Shown here: piece after piece, positions 44,095-54,015 of the stretch
Layout: each line of letters opens with the position of its first letter
Numbering within the stretch: position 1 is the first letter of the stretch
Source of the DNA: Desulforegulaceae bacterium
GTDB taxonomy: Bacteria > Desulfobacterota > Desulfobacteria > Desulfobacterales > JACKCP01
Assembly (NCBI GenBank): GCA_034006035.1
Contig: JAVETN010000013.1
Location: 1-64,000 of the forward strand
Direction of reading: 5' to 3'
DNA: 64,000 nt
Notes under the pieces: model-generated
Database searches by the model: none
What the model was told of the DNA's origin: nothing
The model's input: only the letters and a program-made list of their open reading frames with translations
Position numbers and translations under genes: made by a program

Positions 44095-45491
44095 TGGCTG
44101 AAAAACAAAAAAAAATTCCAAGACAAAAAATGCCCGAGCAAAAACCTGAAATAAGAAGATCTAATTTCAAGGAAGTTCCCTTTGGTTTTGACAAGGAAAC
44201 AGCACTTCTTGAGGCTTCAAGATGTCTTAAATGCAAAAAACCTTTTTGTGTTGAAGGTTGTCCTGTGTCAGTTCCCATCCCTGAGTTTATTTCTTTAATT
44301 CTTGAAGAAAAATTTGAAGATGCAATCACTGAAATAAGAAAGAAAAACTTTCTTCCTGCGGTTTGCGGAAGGGTTTGTCCCCAGGAAAATCAATGCGAAG
44401 GAAGCTGTATTTTAGGAAAAAAAGGAACTCCTGTTGCTATTGGTGCTTTGGAGCGTTTTGTAGCAGACAGGGAAATAAATTCAGGTAAAAAAGAAGTTTG
44501 TTTTAATATAAAAAAGACAGGTAAAAAAGTTGCAGTTGTAGGATCAGGACCTTCAGGGCTTACAGTGGCAGGAGATTTGGCTTTAAAAGGACACGAGGTA
44601 ACAGTTTTTGAAGCCTTTCATAAGGCAGGCGGTGTTTTAGTTTATGGAATTCCAGAATTTCGACTTCCCAAAAAAATTGTTGAATATGAAATTGAAAAAT
44701 TAAAATCCTGCGGAGTAAAATTTGTTTTAAATTATGTGATAGGAAAAATAAAAACAATTGATGACCTTTTTGAAGAAGGTTTTGATGCTGTATATATAGG
44801 AGTAGGAGCAGGGCTTCCCAGATTTTTAAATATTGAAGGTGAAAATTTCAATGGAGTTTATTCAGCTAATGAATACCTTACAAGGGCAAATCTTATGAAG
44901 GCCTATGACTCTGATTATGATACTCCTATTGCAATAGGTAAAAATGTTGTGGTTGTGGGAGCAGGAAACGTTGCAATGGATTCTGCAAGAACAGCTTTAA
45001 GACTTGGCGGAGAAAATGTTTCCATTGTGTATAGAAGATCCAGGGATGAAATGCCGGCAAGAGCTGAAGAACTTCACCATGCAGAAGAAGAGGGAATTGA
45101 TTTTAAGCTTCTTAGAAATCCTGTAAAAGTTCTTGGAGATGAAAAAGGCTGGATCAAAGGAGTGGAGTGCATAAAAATGGAACTTGGCGAACCAGATGAT
45201 TCAGGAAGAAGAAGTCCTGTTGAAATCAAGGGGAGTGAGTTTGTTCTGGATTGTGATCTTATGATAATTGCGGTTGGAAGCGGAGCAAATCCTGTACTTA
45301 CAAGTTCTGAAAAAGAATTGAATCTTTCAAAAAGAGGCTATATTGAAACTGATTCTGAAACTGGAAAAACTTCAATTAAAGCTGTGTGGGCAGGAGGAGA
45401 TATTGTCACAGGTCAGGCAACTGTAATTATGGCAATGGGAGCTGGAAGAAAAGCTGCCAATGATATAGATAAATATTTAAGTGAACTTTGA
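44094..45491 (+). CDS. nfnB: NADPH-dependent transhydrogenase subunit beta (NfnB / SudA, GltA-like)
   Basis: A 465-residue flavo-iron-sulfur protein of the glutamate-synthase small-subunit family. The N-terminal cysteine clusters (CLKCKKPFCVEGCPV and CGRVCPQENQCEGSC) bind two [4Fe-4S]; FAD motif GSGPSGLTVAG and NADPH motif GAGNVAMDSARTAL follow. Tight coupling with nfnA supports the bifurcating NfnAB complex rather than a glutamate synthase. A terminator follows at 45521. Confidence 0.9.
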   Translation: MAEKQKKIPRQKMPEQKPEIRRSNFKEVPFGFDKETALLEASRCLKCKKPFCVEGCPVSVPIPEFISLILEEKFEDAITEIRKKNFLPAVCGRVCPQENQCEGSCILGKKGTPVAIGALERFVADREINSGKKEVCFNIKKTGKKVAVVGSGPSGLTVAGDLALKGHEVTVFEAFHKAGGVLVYGIPEFRLPKKIVEYEIEKLKSCGVKFVLNYVIGKIKTIDDLFEEGFDAVYIGVGAGLPRFLNIEGENFNGVYSANEYLTRANLMKAYDSDYDTPIAIGKNVVVVGAGNVAMDSARTALRLGGENVSIVYRRSRDEMPARAEELHHAEEEGIDFKLLRNPVKVLGDEKGWIKGVECIKMELGEPDDSGRRSPVEIKGSEFVLDCDLMIIAVGSGANPVLTSSEKELNLSKRGYIETDSETGKTSIKAVWAGGDIVTGQATVIMAMGAGRKAANDIDKYLSEL

Positions 45492-45520
45492 TTGGAATTC
45501 TTTTATTTTATCTTTTAAAC

Positions 45521-45542
45521 CCAGGCGGATTTTTCCGCCTGG
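45521..45542 (+). terminator. Terminator of nfnAB
   Basis: 9-bp stem CCAGGCGGA (45521-45529) and TCCGCCTGG (45534-45542), tetraloop, then ATTTTTTG. Confidence 0.9.
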
Positions 45543-45727
45543 ATTTTTTGTAAATATGGGTAATTATGAAGTCGGGGATTTTTTTAAACACCTGCCGGGT
45601 TTGGAAATAAAGAATTTTAATTCTCAAGTTTTTTAGTAATCTTGAAAATTTGGTTGTTTTTAAGGCATCGCATCAATTCTTAAGAAACTGAGCGAAGCCT
45701 GATCTTTCTTTTTATTTAAGTTCAATC

Positions 45728-46282
45728 TTAAATGGCACAGCTCTTTAAATTTTCTTTAATTCTTTTGTAAACATCCGAAAACAAAATAAGACCTACAATT
45801 TCGTTCCCTTCTTTAACAAAAAGAGAGCCATGGCGGTTGACAATGAAAAGGTGAAAAGCAACGTCTATACTATCGTTGATATCTACCATCTGGGCAGCTT
45901 TTGGCATTTTAATAAAATCACGTATTTTGATGGAATTTGCTCTTTTGCAAAGTTCTGCAAAAGGCTTGTTCCACAATTGCAGCTGATCCTTCATTGCCAT
46001 AATTGAACTTTTAATCAATTCGGAATATTGATTGGTTTTGAATCTATCCATATAGTCATATTTAGGCTCTAAGCCCTCGACAATATCCATGGGAGATATT
46101 TTCCCAATGATTTTTCCATTGTTGTCATGGACGAGTAAAATTCTTTCAGGAGTTTTCCCTGCCTTAAACTCCTCGTCAACATTTTCAAGGGTCGCCACTC
46201 CTTCCATAAAGGTGGCGCTGCTTGGAATAACTGGGAATCCGCCTATGGGACGCATTACTTCATTTACTTTGATATTATCCAT
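45728..46282 (-). CDS. CBS-domain pair protein
   Basis: A 184-residue stand-alone CBS protein: the first CBS repeat spans about residues 5-72 (VNEVMRPIGGFPVIPSSATFMEGVATLE...GKISPMDIVEGL) and the second about 120-175 (IKIRDFIKMPKAAQMVDINDSIDVAFHLF). Such modules sense adenosine nucleotides or similar ligands. AAGGAG lies eight bases before the ATG. No target is fused or adjacent. Confidence 0.8.
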   Translation of the reverse strand: MDNIKVNEVMRPIGGFPVIPSSATFMEGVATLENVDEEFKAGKTPERILLVHDNNGKIIGKISPMDIVEGLEPKYDYMDRFKTNQYSELIKSSIMAMKDQLQLWNKPFAELCKRANSIKIRDFIKMPKAAQMVDINDSIDVAFHLFIVNRHGSLFVKEGNEIVGLILFSDVYKRIKENLKSCAI

Positions 46283-46790
46283 TAATTTTTCTCCTTGAGG
46301 TTTAAGCTATCCTAATTCCAATCCACAACGTGAAAAAAGAAAACTGAATTTAATCTTTGATTGTTTTTAGATAGAGGGTTGTGAAAATAATAAAGTACTA
46401 GTTTAAGGAATAAAAAAAATTATAACACAAGCTGTGTGTGTGTTCAAGAAGATTAATAGCAGTTGTAACTGATTAAGGGCGGGTGGCTTGCTATTATTTT
46501 AAGATTCTCCTGGAGCAGGGCTAGTTCAGTTTAGATCCAGGATATTTAATTTTAAATTTATCAATTTTTTTCATTAATCTGTGGGTTTTGAACAATGTCA
46601 TAATTGTTTTCTAAAAATTCAGGATTTAGTCAAATTTTAAAACTTCACCAATATTTTTAAAATTATTTTTTGAAATAACCAGCCTTAGTTTTTCCTAAAT
46701 TGCATCAGGCATCGACTGAAGTATAGCCTGATGCAAATTGGTTTTATCTTTGAAAAACCTAAAGTTTCTCAATTCAGGTTTAAATCAAAT
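46283..46790. other. Long intergenic region between the CBS gene and nagB
   Basis: 508 AT-rich bases without a convincing gene. It contains a TG-repeat stretch near 46432, the hairpin at 46700-46736 and the TCTCAATTCAGGTT motif near 46768 that also occurs at 28524. Confidence 0.4.
46700..46736 (-). terminator. Hairpin downstream of nagB
   Basis: 11-bp perfect arms TTGCATCAGGC (46700-46710) and GCCTGATGCAA (46726-46736), 15-base loop. On the minus strand only a short T run (TTTAGG) follows, so termination may be weak. Confidence 0.55.
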
Positions 46791-47525
46791 TTATATATTT
46801 TCAGGATATAAAGCCGCTGCTTTAGAATCCAGGACAATGGTAAGGTTTTTATGCTGTTTCAAGGCGGAAGCAGGCAGGGCTTCATCTATGGGGCTGTGAA
46901 AAAGTTTGGCCATAATCTCTGCCTTGTTGCTTCCTGTTGCCACTAAAATTATTTCTTTTGCTTCTAAAATATCCAAAATACCCAGGGTGATTGCATGGGT
47001 GGGAACTTCTTTTTTGTTTTTAAAAAATCTGCCATTATCAATTCGGGTTTGCCTGGTAAGTTCAATTACATGGGTACGGCTGGAAAAGCTGGTGTGGGGC
47101 TCGTTAAAGCCAATATGCCCGTTTGAGCCGATACCAAGCAGCTGCAAATCCAGTCCACCTATGTCCTGAATTGCTTTGGAATATTTTTTGCATTCTTCTT
47201 CAACATTTTCAGCCATCCCATCGGGCAGGTTTACTCTTTGCTTTGGTATATTCAGGTTGTTAAATAAATGCTCATACATATAGTAGTTATAGCTTTGCGG
47301 ATGATTTGCACTTAAACCTATATACTCATCTAGATTAAAAGTAGTCAGTTTAGATAGATCCAGAGAGGTTTGAGAAATAAGTTCTAACAATTTTGCATAT
47401 ACCGGCTCCATTGTACCTCCGGTTGCCAACCCTAAAATAGTATTTGGTTTTGCCTGAATTTTTTTCATTATCCTTTGAGCGGTGTATTTTGAGACTTCAT
47501 CCACAGTATCGAAGATTTTGTACAT
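46791..47525 (-). CDS. nagB: Glucosamine-6-phosphate deaminase
   Basis: A 244-residue isomerase/deaminase converting glucosamine-6-P to fructose-6-P and ammonium. Active-site motifs are present: GLATGGTMEPVY, FNLDEYIGL (catalytic Asp) and GSNGHIGFNEP (Asp/His/Glu relay). Length is slightly below E. coli NagB (266), and the allosteric C-terminal part is shorter, as in the non-allosteric B. subtilis-like type. No nagA or amino-sugar transporter is adjacent. Confidence 0.93.
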   Translation of the reverse strand: MYKIFDTVDEVSKYTAQRIMKKIQAKPNTILGLATGGTMEPVYAKLLELISQTSLDLSKLTTFNLDEYIGLSANHPQSYNYYMYEHLFNNLNIPKQRVNLPDGMAENVEEECKKYSKAIQDIGGLDLQLLGIGSNGHIGFNEPHTSFSSRTHVIELTRQTRIDNGRFFKNKKEVPTHAITLGILDILEAKEIILVATGSNKAEIMAKLFHSPIDEALPASALKQHKNLTIVLDSKAAALYPENI

Positions 47526-47882
47526 AAAGAAAGACCTTTATTTTATATTTTGTTGTAGTTAATTTAGTTTTGAGCTGTTTTTATTTTGTTGATTTTTCAA
47601 TTTCCAGAATTTAGCCTTTAATTAATTTTTTTGAATTAAATCTTATTTTATATTAATTATGAACAAATATACTTATTAAGTTTTTTTAAATGAAACAACA
47701 AAAAAATATCTATTTTTATCAACCAAGACTAAATTTTTTAATTTTAATCAAGGTTAAGAAAACTCCGCTTTACTCGATGGTTACCAAGATAGGACTAAAT
47801 GAACAAAGGAATTAATTATTGCATCTTCTGAAAATGAGTAATAAGACTAGTTTAATTAAATAATGAGCCGAGAGAAAGTCAG
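47526..47882. other. Divergent intergenic region between nagB and the giant activase gene
   Basis: 357 very AT-rich bases. Nothing firm is recognisable; GAGAGAAAG before 47883 is a plausible ribosome binding site. Confidence 0.35.
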
Positions 47883-50800
47883 ATGAAACAAAATATCATA
47901 TATCATGCTGGTCTGGATATCGGTTCCACCACTGCAAAGCTCGTTTTGGTGGATGATGCCAGACAATTGGTTTTTTCAAGGTATCAGCGGCACTATGCCA
48001 AGATCACTGATACTGTTTCTGTTTTTTTTAACGAGGTTTTGAAAAAGTTGGGTAATTGTCAGTTTCAGCTTGCAGTAACTGGATCTGCAGGTATGGGAAT
48101 GGCCCATGAAATGGACTTGCCCTTTGTTCAGGAGGTAATTGCCACCCATGAAGTGGTTATGGATTTATATCCTGAAGTTAGTACGGTTGTAGATATTGGA
48201 GGTGAAGACTCCAAAATGATTTTCCTTTCTTCTAACAGACCTCCAGATATTCGTATGAATGGTAATTGTGCCGGTGGTACAGGTGCTTTTATTGATCAAC
48301 TGGCAGTCTTGCTAAATTGTTCTCCTTCGGATTTAAATAAATTTGCCAACCAGCATAAAAGAGTTTATCCCATTGCATCCAGGTGCGGAGTATTTGCCAA
48401 AACCGATGTTCAGAATTTGTTGAGCCGCAATGTGCCTGTCCCTGATATAGCGGCATCAGTGTTTCATGCAGTGGCCATTCAATGCTTAAATACTCTGGCC
48501 AGAGGGTATGAGGTTAAACCTAAGCTTTTGCTCTGCGGTGGAGTATTTGCTTTTTTGCCTGAACTTGTAAAAGCCTTTTTAAAAGTTCTTGATATTCCAG
48601 TTTCTGATACTGTGATACCTGAGACTCCGGCTCTTTTGCCGGCCATTGGTTCAGCTATTTTAAGCTGTGAGCATCCCCATGTTTTTTCTGCTTCTGAGTT
48701 GATAAATAAAATGGCTCAGGCCGAGGATCGTTCCTATACACAAAAAAATCGTCTTGATCCGCTTTTTTCAACTGAAAATGAAAGAATTAATTGGGAAGAA
48801 AATCGTCATCAAATAAAAATTTCCAGGGTCAAACTTGCTGATTATTCCTCTTCTGAGTGTTTTTTGGGAATAGATTCTGGTTCCACTACCACAAAGATTA
48901 TTGCCATAGGCATAAATAATGAGGTTTTGTTTTCTTGGTATAGGAACAATGAGGGTAATCCCATTGAGGCAGTTGCCTCGGGACTTGCTGTTTTACGAGA
49001 TGAAATTAAACAAAAGAATCCAAAACTTCTTATCACTGGAACTGCTGTCACCGGTTATGGAGAAGATCTTATTCGTACAGCTTTTGGAATGGATATGGGT
49101 CTGGTGGAAACTATTGCCCATTTTGAAGCTGCCAAATATATGGATCCTGAGGTTTCATTTATCCTGGACATAGGAGGTCAGGATATGAAGGCTATTTTTA
49201 TCCAGAATGGAGCCATTTCACGTATTGAACTCAATGAAGCCTGTTCATCTGGCTGTGGATCTTTTATTGAAACATTTGCCAGTTCTTTGGGATATAAAGT
49301 TGATGAATTTGCCAGCCTTGCCATGGAAGCAAAAGCTCCCTGTGATTTAGGTTCCAGGTGTACTGTTTTCATGAATTCCCGTGTCAAGCAGTCATTAAGG
49401 GAAAATGCGGCTGTGTCTGATATCAGTGCAGGACTTTCTTTTTCTGTAATAAAAAATTGTCTTTTTAAAGTACTTAATCTTTTAGATATAGAGCAAATGG
49501 GAGGCCATCTGGTTCTTCAAGGCGGGGCAGGTAAAAATCCTTCCCTTGTTCGTGCCCTTGAAACTCTTGCAAAGGTGAAAGTTACCCATTCTGATATCCC
49601 TGAAATGATGGGATCCTTTGGGGCTGCCCTGGCTGCCAAAAAATTTGCTGAAGAAAAGAAAGACCGATTTTCCAATCCGTTTACAGCTATTTATAATCTT
49701 GAAGCCATTTCAGACTTTAAAACCCGTCAGATTGTGTGCAATGGTTGTGAAAATACTTGTGCAATTACCCAATTTGTTTTTTCCAATGGCAGATCCTTTT
49801 ATTCAGGCAATAGATGCGAGAAAATATTTGGATCCAAAGGAGAAGAGGTTATTGAAAAAGGATTTGATTTTGTTGATTTTAAATACAGGCTTTTGTTTGA
49901 CAGGGAGCTAAGTCCCCATGCCAATCCAAAATGGACCATTGGAATTCCAAGATGCTTAAATTTTTATGAAAATTTTCCTTTTTGGCATGGGCTGTTTAGT
50001 CATTGTGGAATAAATATTGTTTTGTCTGGGCCTTCCACCATGGCAATGAGTGACACTGCCAAAGGAAGTATAATGTCAGATAATATTTGTTTTCCAGCCA
50101 AGCTTGCCAACGGTCATGTTCTGGATTTGGTAGACCAGGGTGTGGATCGAATTTTTTATCCCATGGTTATTTATGAATATGATGAGTTTCAGCAGGCGGT
50201 TAATGCTTTTAATTGCCCTATTGTGAGCAGTTATGCAGATGTGATTGACAGCAGTTTGGATTTGGATACCAGAAAAGGGATTCCTTTGGACAAGCCTGCT
50301 ATTACTTTTAATGATGAAGCTTTGCTTACTAAGGCATGTTTGGCTTATCTTCAGCCTCTTGGAGTTTCAAAATCCAGTATCAGGGACGGAGTTAAAAAAG
50401 GACTTAAAGCTCAGGAGTATTATAAAAAAACCATCCGGGAAAAAGGAAAAGAGATGGTAGTCCGGGCAAATAAGAGCAATCGACTTTTAGTGGTGTTGAG
50501 TGGCCGGCCGTATCATATAGATTCTTTAATCAATCAAAAAACTTCTCAAATTCTCAGTGATTTTGGTGTGGATTTTATTACTGAAGATGCAGTGCCTGAT
50601 GTTGAGAGTACTGAGTTTGAATCTCTCCAGGTTTTAACCCAGTGGGCTTATACGAATAGATTGTTTCATGCCGGGACCTGGGTGGCAAACCAGCCTGATA
50701 ATATTCAGATGATTCAGCTTAATTCATTTGGGTGCGGGCCTGATGCGGTTTCCATTGAAGAAACCCGTCAAATTCTTGATACAGGCGGTAAAAATCATAC

Positions 50801-52190
50801 AGTGATAAAAGTTGATGATATTTCAAGTACAGGTTCTGTAAGACTGAGAATCCGTTCCATGGTGGAATCTTTAAAACGTCAGACCAGTCATTCTCAGCCT
50901 GGGCATGTTTTGAGAAAAACTACTCCAAATTTTGAAAAAAAAGACAGGAAACGGAAAATACTTGCTCCTTTTTTTGCAGAAAGCTATTCAGATTATCTGC
51001 CTCCGGCCTTTGAGATATCAGGATATGAAGTGGAGGTTTTGCCTCCCCCGAACCAGGATTCAGTAGAAATCGGACTAAAATATGTGGGCAATGATATTTG
51101 TTATCCTGCAGTGCTTGTAACTGGAGATATAATCAAGGCATTGAAAACCGGACGCTATGATCCTGAAGAAATTGCAGTGGGAATTACTCAGACCGGAGGT
51201 CAATGCCGGGCATCCAGTTATTTGTTTTTGATTCGTAAAGCCATGGTAAAGGCGGGATTTGAGGATGTTCCGGTTATTTCGGTGACCAGTGCCAAGGGGC
51301 TGAATCATCAGCCTGGATTTGATATTAATTGGCTCAAGATGCTCAAAATTATGTATGTGGCCGCCATGTATTCCGATTGTATAGCTAAAATGTATTACTC
51401 AACCGCAGTAAGAGAAGTAAAGCCCGGAACCAGCCAGGAATTGAGGAAAAAATATATTTCAAAAGCTCAATCCTGTATTTTATCCAAAAATTATGAACAG
51501 TTTTTTAATTTGCTGGATAAGGCTGTGGCTGATTTTAACAGGGTGGCAATTCATGATAAGCCAGTTGGTAAAATAGGAATCGTAGGAGAGATTTATATAA
51601 AATACAATTCCTTTGGCAATCAGTTTATGACTGATTTTTTCATAGAAAATCAAGTTGAACCTGTTGTTCCTCCAATTTTAGATTTTTTTATTCAGGACTT
51701 TGTCAATTACAGGGAAAATATTCGGGCCCATATAAGACATAGAAAAATTACTGATATTTTGGGTCAGTTCATTGAAATTTATTTAAACAGGTTTCATAAA
51801 AAAATGGCTCAACAATTTGAAGCTTTTAGATTTCATACCCCTTTTCATGATATCCACGAGGTGGCAAAAAAAGCCGGAAGGATTTTATCTCCTGTAAATC
51901 AGTTTGGTGAAGGCTGGCTTATTCCAGGTGAGATAGCCTGTATGGCAGAAGAAGGAGTAAATCATATTGTCAGTGTCCAGCCTTTTGGCTGTATAGCCAA
52001 CCACATTGTTTCCAAAGGAGTGGAAAAGAGAATCAAGAGTCTTTATCCAAATATGAATTTGCTGTTTTTGGATTTTGATGCAGGAACTTCTGAGGTCAAT
52101 GTTAGAAACCGGCTGCATTTTATGGTGGAATCTGTGTTGAAAGCTGAAGGGATAAAAAAGACTCAGCCTTCCCTGGTAACTTCTGTTTGA
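47883..52190 (+). CDS. Giant acyl-CoA dehydratase activase-like protein (BcrA/BadF/BzdG x2 + DUF2229 + HgdB-like)
   Basis: A 1435-residue multidomain protein. Two tandem ASKHA activase domains open it: the first has GLDIGSTTAKLVL, DIGGEDSKMIF and NGNCAGGTGAF; the second (from about residue 327) has GIDSGSTTTKII, DIGGQDMKAIF and EACSSGCGSF. A DUF2229 region follows (about 680-900; IPRCLNFYENFPFWHGLF, NICFPAKLANGHVLDLVDQG). The C-terminal 430 residues resemble HgdB-like dehydratase components (NDICYPAVLVTGDI). Homologous activases use ATP to push one electron to a [4Fe-4S] dehydratase or reductase. Fused proteins of this length are widespread in anaerobes but their reaction is unknown. Base use looks less AT-skewed than in flanking genes. 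Confidence 0.85.
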   Translation: MKQNIIYHAGLDIGSTTAKLVLVDDARQLVFSRYQRHYAKITDTVSVFFNEVLKKLGNCQFQLAVTGSAGMGMAHEMDLPFVQEVIATHEVVMDLYPEVSTVVDIGGEDSKMIFLSSNRPPDIRMNGNCAGGTGAFIDQLAVLLNCSPSDLNKFANQHKRVYPIASRCGVFAKTDVQNLLSRNVPVPDIAASVFHAVAIQCLNTLARGYEVKPKLLLCGGVFAFLPELVKAFLKVLDIPVSDTVIPETPALLPAIGSAILSCEHPHVFSASELINKMAQAEDRSYTQKNRLDPLFSTENERINWEENRHQIKISRVKLADYSSSECFLGIDSGSTTTKIIAIGINNEVLFSWYRNNEGNPIEAVASGLAVLRDEIKQKNPKLLITGTAVTGYGEDLIRTAFGMDMGLVETIAHFEAAKYMDPEVSFILDIGGQDMKAIFIQNGAISRIELNEACSSGCGSFIETFASSLGYKVDEFASLAMEAKAPCDLGSRCTVFMNSRVKQSLRENAAVSDISAGLSFSVIKNCLFKVLNLLDIEQMGGHLVLQGGAGKNPSLVRALETLAKVKVTHSDIPEMMGSFGAALAAKKFAEEKKDRFSNPFTAIYNLEAISDFKTRQIVCNGCENTCAITQFVFSNGRSFYSGNRCEKIFGSKGEEVIEKGFDFVDFKYRLLFDRELSPHANPKWTIGIPRCLNFYENFPFWHGLFSHCGINIVLSGPSTMAMSDTAKGSIMSDNICFPAKLANGHVLDLVDQGVDRIFYPMVIYEYDEFQQAVNAFNCPIVSSYADVIDSSLDLDTRKGIPLDKPAITFNDEALLTKACLAYLQPLGVSKSSIRDGVKKGLKAQEYYKKTIREKGKEMVVRANKSNRLLVVLSGRPYHIDSLINQKTSQILSDFGVDFITEDAVPDVESTEFESLQVLTQWAYTNRLFHAGTWVANQPDNIQMIQLNSFGCGPDAVSIEETRQILDTGGKNHTVIKVDDISSTGSVRLRIRSMVESLKRQTSHSQPGHVLRKTTPNFEKKDRKRKILAPFFAESYSDYLPPAFEISGYEVEVLPPPNQDSVEIGLKYVGNDICYPAVLVTGDIIKALKTGRYDPEEIAVGITQTGGQCRASSYLFLIRKAMVKAGFEDVPVISVTSAKGLNHQPGFDINWLKMLKIMYVAAMYSDCIAKMYYSTAVREVKPGTSQELRKKYISKAQSCILSKNYEQFFNLLDKAVADFNRVAIHDKPVGKIGIVGEIYIKYNSFGNQFMTDFFIENQVEPVVPPILDFFIQDFVNYRENIRAHIRHRKITDILGQFIEIYLNRFHKKMAQQFEAFRFHTPFHDIHEVAKKAGRILSPVNQFGEGWLIPGEIACMAEEGVNHIVSVQPFGCIANHIVSKGVEKRIKSLYPNMNLLFLDFDAGTSEVNVRNRLHFMVESVLKAEGIKKTQPSLVTSV

Positions 52191-52197
52191 GATTGAT

Positions 52198-52236
52198 TTA
52201 GATTCGCTCCCAATAAAATCTTGGGAGCGAATCTAA
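52198..52236. repeat. Long REP-like hairpin between convergent genes
   Basis: 16-bp perfect stem (TTAGATTCGCTCCCAA at 52198-52213, complement at 52221-52236) with a 7-base loop, between the stop codons of the activase-like and WD40 genes. It may act as a two-way terminator. The core CGCTYCCAAKAAAATCTTGG recurs at 53788. Confidence 0.65.
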
Positions 52237-52238
52237 AA

Positions 52239-53681
52239 CTATTCATCTTTTCCAAGAACTTTCTTTTTAAAATCTTCAAAAGTTTCTTTTCTTACATTTA
52301 TTGTTATCTCTTTTGTAACAACAGCATTTTGGTCATCTTTAACCGAGGCGATTACATTAAACTTTCCTGGTTTATCAAAAGTAAAATTAAAAACTTTAAG
52401 GGGATTTCCTTTTCCACTAAATTCTTTTCCGTCTATATTTAGATAATATTCTGTTATTTGCCCGTCTTCATCATTGGCAATAATTTTAAAATTCACATCA
52501 AGGGGAGCATAACCAGACTTTTTGGAGGCATAGATACTTAGTTCAGGTTTGATGTTTTTCTTTGGCTCTTCCTTTATAGCTTCTTGTTTTTCTTTTAAAA
52601 CTATTGGCTCTTCTTTTGTAGCTTCCTGTTCTTTTTTTATAATTATTGTTTTTTCAATTTTCTCATCCTTGGTCACAGGTAAAGGCTCTATTGTGAAAAA
52701 CTTTTCTGTTGAATATAATTTTATATTTCCTTTTTTATGGCCAACAGCAATTAGAGTTTTGTCTTTTGAAAGATCTGCAGCAGTGAATTTATCATCAATA
52801 TTTTCTCCTTTGGCAGCAAACTCTTTGGTAATTTTATTTTGGTTGAAATCAAAAAGCATTGCCTTGCTTTTAGCCAAAACAATGAATTTATGATCCTCGC
52901 CTGTATATAAAACTTTTTCAATTCCATAAGATTTAAAGTTTTTACTTTTAAGTAAAGGCTCAGCTGTTCTTATATTAAAGAGGTAGCCATGTGAGTTTTT
53001 AGGCCCTGAAGTGAAAGCATAGAGAATGTTATTATCAATAATACCTAAAGATACTATGGGATTTAGCAGTTTTGGGAGAGAGAGCATCAAGGTTTTGTTT
53101 TTTATGTCCATGATATAGATGGTATTGTAAGTATTAGAAAGAATCAGGTATTTGTTATCCAGTGAAAAAGAATTGATTGCTGCACGTTTTTTAAATGTAT
53201 GGATCAATTCTCCTGAAGAAATATCATAGACATTGTGCTTGTTGCCATAGTCATAAGTTAGATTAAGAAGAAAAGTATCTTTTGATATATTGCAGCTTTT
53301 TATTTCGGGTATCTTTTTTTTTGATAATTGTTTGAATGTAGAGGTTGAGTAAATATAAAAGGATGAGTTGGTTATAATTATTAGTTTTTTATCATTGTCA
53401 GCAAATTTTGCCTGGATCAGGTTGTTGAATTTAAGTGTTTTGATGAGCTTTTTAGCTTTTATATCCCAAATTTTAACATTTCCGTCTTTTGAAGCAGAAA
53501 CAAGCAAATCACCCGATTTCCCAATGTTTACAGAAAAAACCTCTTGGCTATTGCTTCCCTGAAAAACAGGCTTGAGCACACCTTTTTCTTTTTTTCCCTG
53601 ATTGTAAAGGCTGGTGGCGATTAATGGTGTGGATGAAAATAAAAACACAAACAAGCAAAACAAAAACAGATGCTTTTTCAT
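52239..53681 (-). CDS. Secreted WD40-repeat protein with C-terminal PKD-like domain
   Basis: A 480-residue exported protein. Signal peptide at residues 1-23 (HLFLFCLFVFLFSSTPLIA). A WD40-type beta-propeller follows (SVNIGKSGDLLVSASKDGNVKIWDIKAKK is the clearest blade), then a charged linker with two KE(K)QEA(T/I)KEEP repeats (about residues 353-380). A PKD-like domain (GYAPLDVNFKIIANDEDGQITEYYLNIDG, about residues 392-465) ends it. Likely a periplasmic or surface binding protein; partner unknown. The frame opens at a TTG eight codons earlier, but ATG 53681 has AAGGGAT seven bases upstream. Confidence 0.8.
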   Translation of the reverse strand: MKKHLFLFCLFVFLFSSTPLIATSLYNQGKKEKGVLKPVFQGSNSQEVFSVNIGKSGDLLVSASKDGNVKIWDIKAKKLIKTLKFNNLIQAKFADNDKKLIIITNSSFYIYSTSTFKQLSKKKIPEIKSCNISKDTFLLNLTYDYGNKHNVYDISSGELIHTFKKRAAINSFSLDNKYLILSNTYNTIYIMDIKNKTLMLSLPKLLNPIVSLGIIDNNILYAFTSGPKNSHGYLFNIRTAEPLLKSKNFKSYGIEKVLYTGEDHKFIVLAKSKAMLFDFNQNKITKEFAAKGENIDDKFTAADLSKDKTLIAVGHKKGNIKLYSTEKFFTIEPLPVTKDEKIEKTIIIKKEQEATKEEPIVLKEKQEAIKEEPKKNIKPELSIYASKKSGYAPLDVNFKIIANDEDGQITEYYLNIDGKEFSGKGNPLKVFNFTFDKPGKFNVIASVKDDQNAVVTKEITINVRKETFEDFKKKVLGKDE

Positions 53682-53705
53682 ATTGGGATCCCTTCTTTTT
53701 TTCAA

Positions 53706-54015
53706 TATAAATTTAAATCATCATAATGTTACAGGATTTTTATGTCAATTATAAGCAAGCTTTGAAATTAATCAGGGGAGGCAAATCCGCTTCCAAGAAA
53801 ATCTTGGAAGCGAGAATAAGCTCTTTGGAATAAGGGAGTCTTTTTTTAAGCACAGAGTTTGGGAACCAGCAGGAATTATACTTTGTGCTTTTGTGTCAGC
53901 TATTTATCATGGAGGTAAAGGAAATATCTGTTATTTCATTTTTCATTAACTTTTTTACAATTAAATTTACTATACTTGTTACAGGAATTTTAAATCTATA
54001 GTAAATTCTGTGTTT
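53706..54015. other. Intergenic region with REP-like hairpin
   Basis: 310 bases upstream of the WD40 gene and downstream of the EamA gene, containing the palindrome at 53788-53812. A fragment TTTGGGAACCAGC near 53851 may be a decayed relative. No gene seen. Confidence 0.4.
53788..53812. repeat. REP-like palindrome
   Basis: 11-bp perfect stem CGCTTCCAAGA (53788-53798) and TCTTGGAAGCG (53802-53812), 3-base loop. The core matches the hairpin at 52198-52236 (loop AAAATC and CGCT/AGCG ends) with compensatory C/T and G/A changes in both arms. Confidence 0.6.

Noticed and set aside
44094-45491. NADPH-glutamate synthase small subunit
   Set aside because: No large glutamate synthase subunit is present, and the coupled upstream FAD/[2Fe-2S] subunit indicates the NfnAB transhydrogenase.
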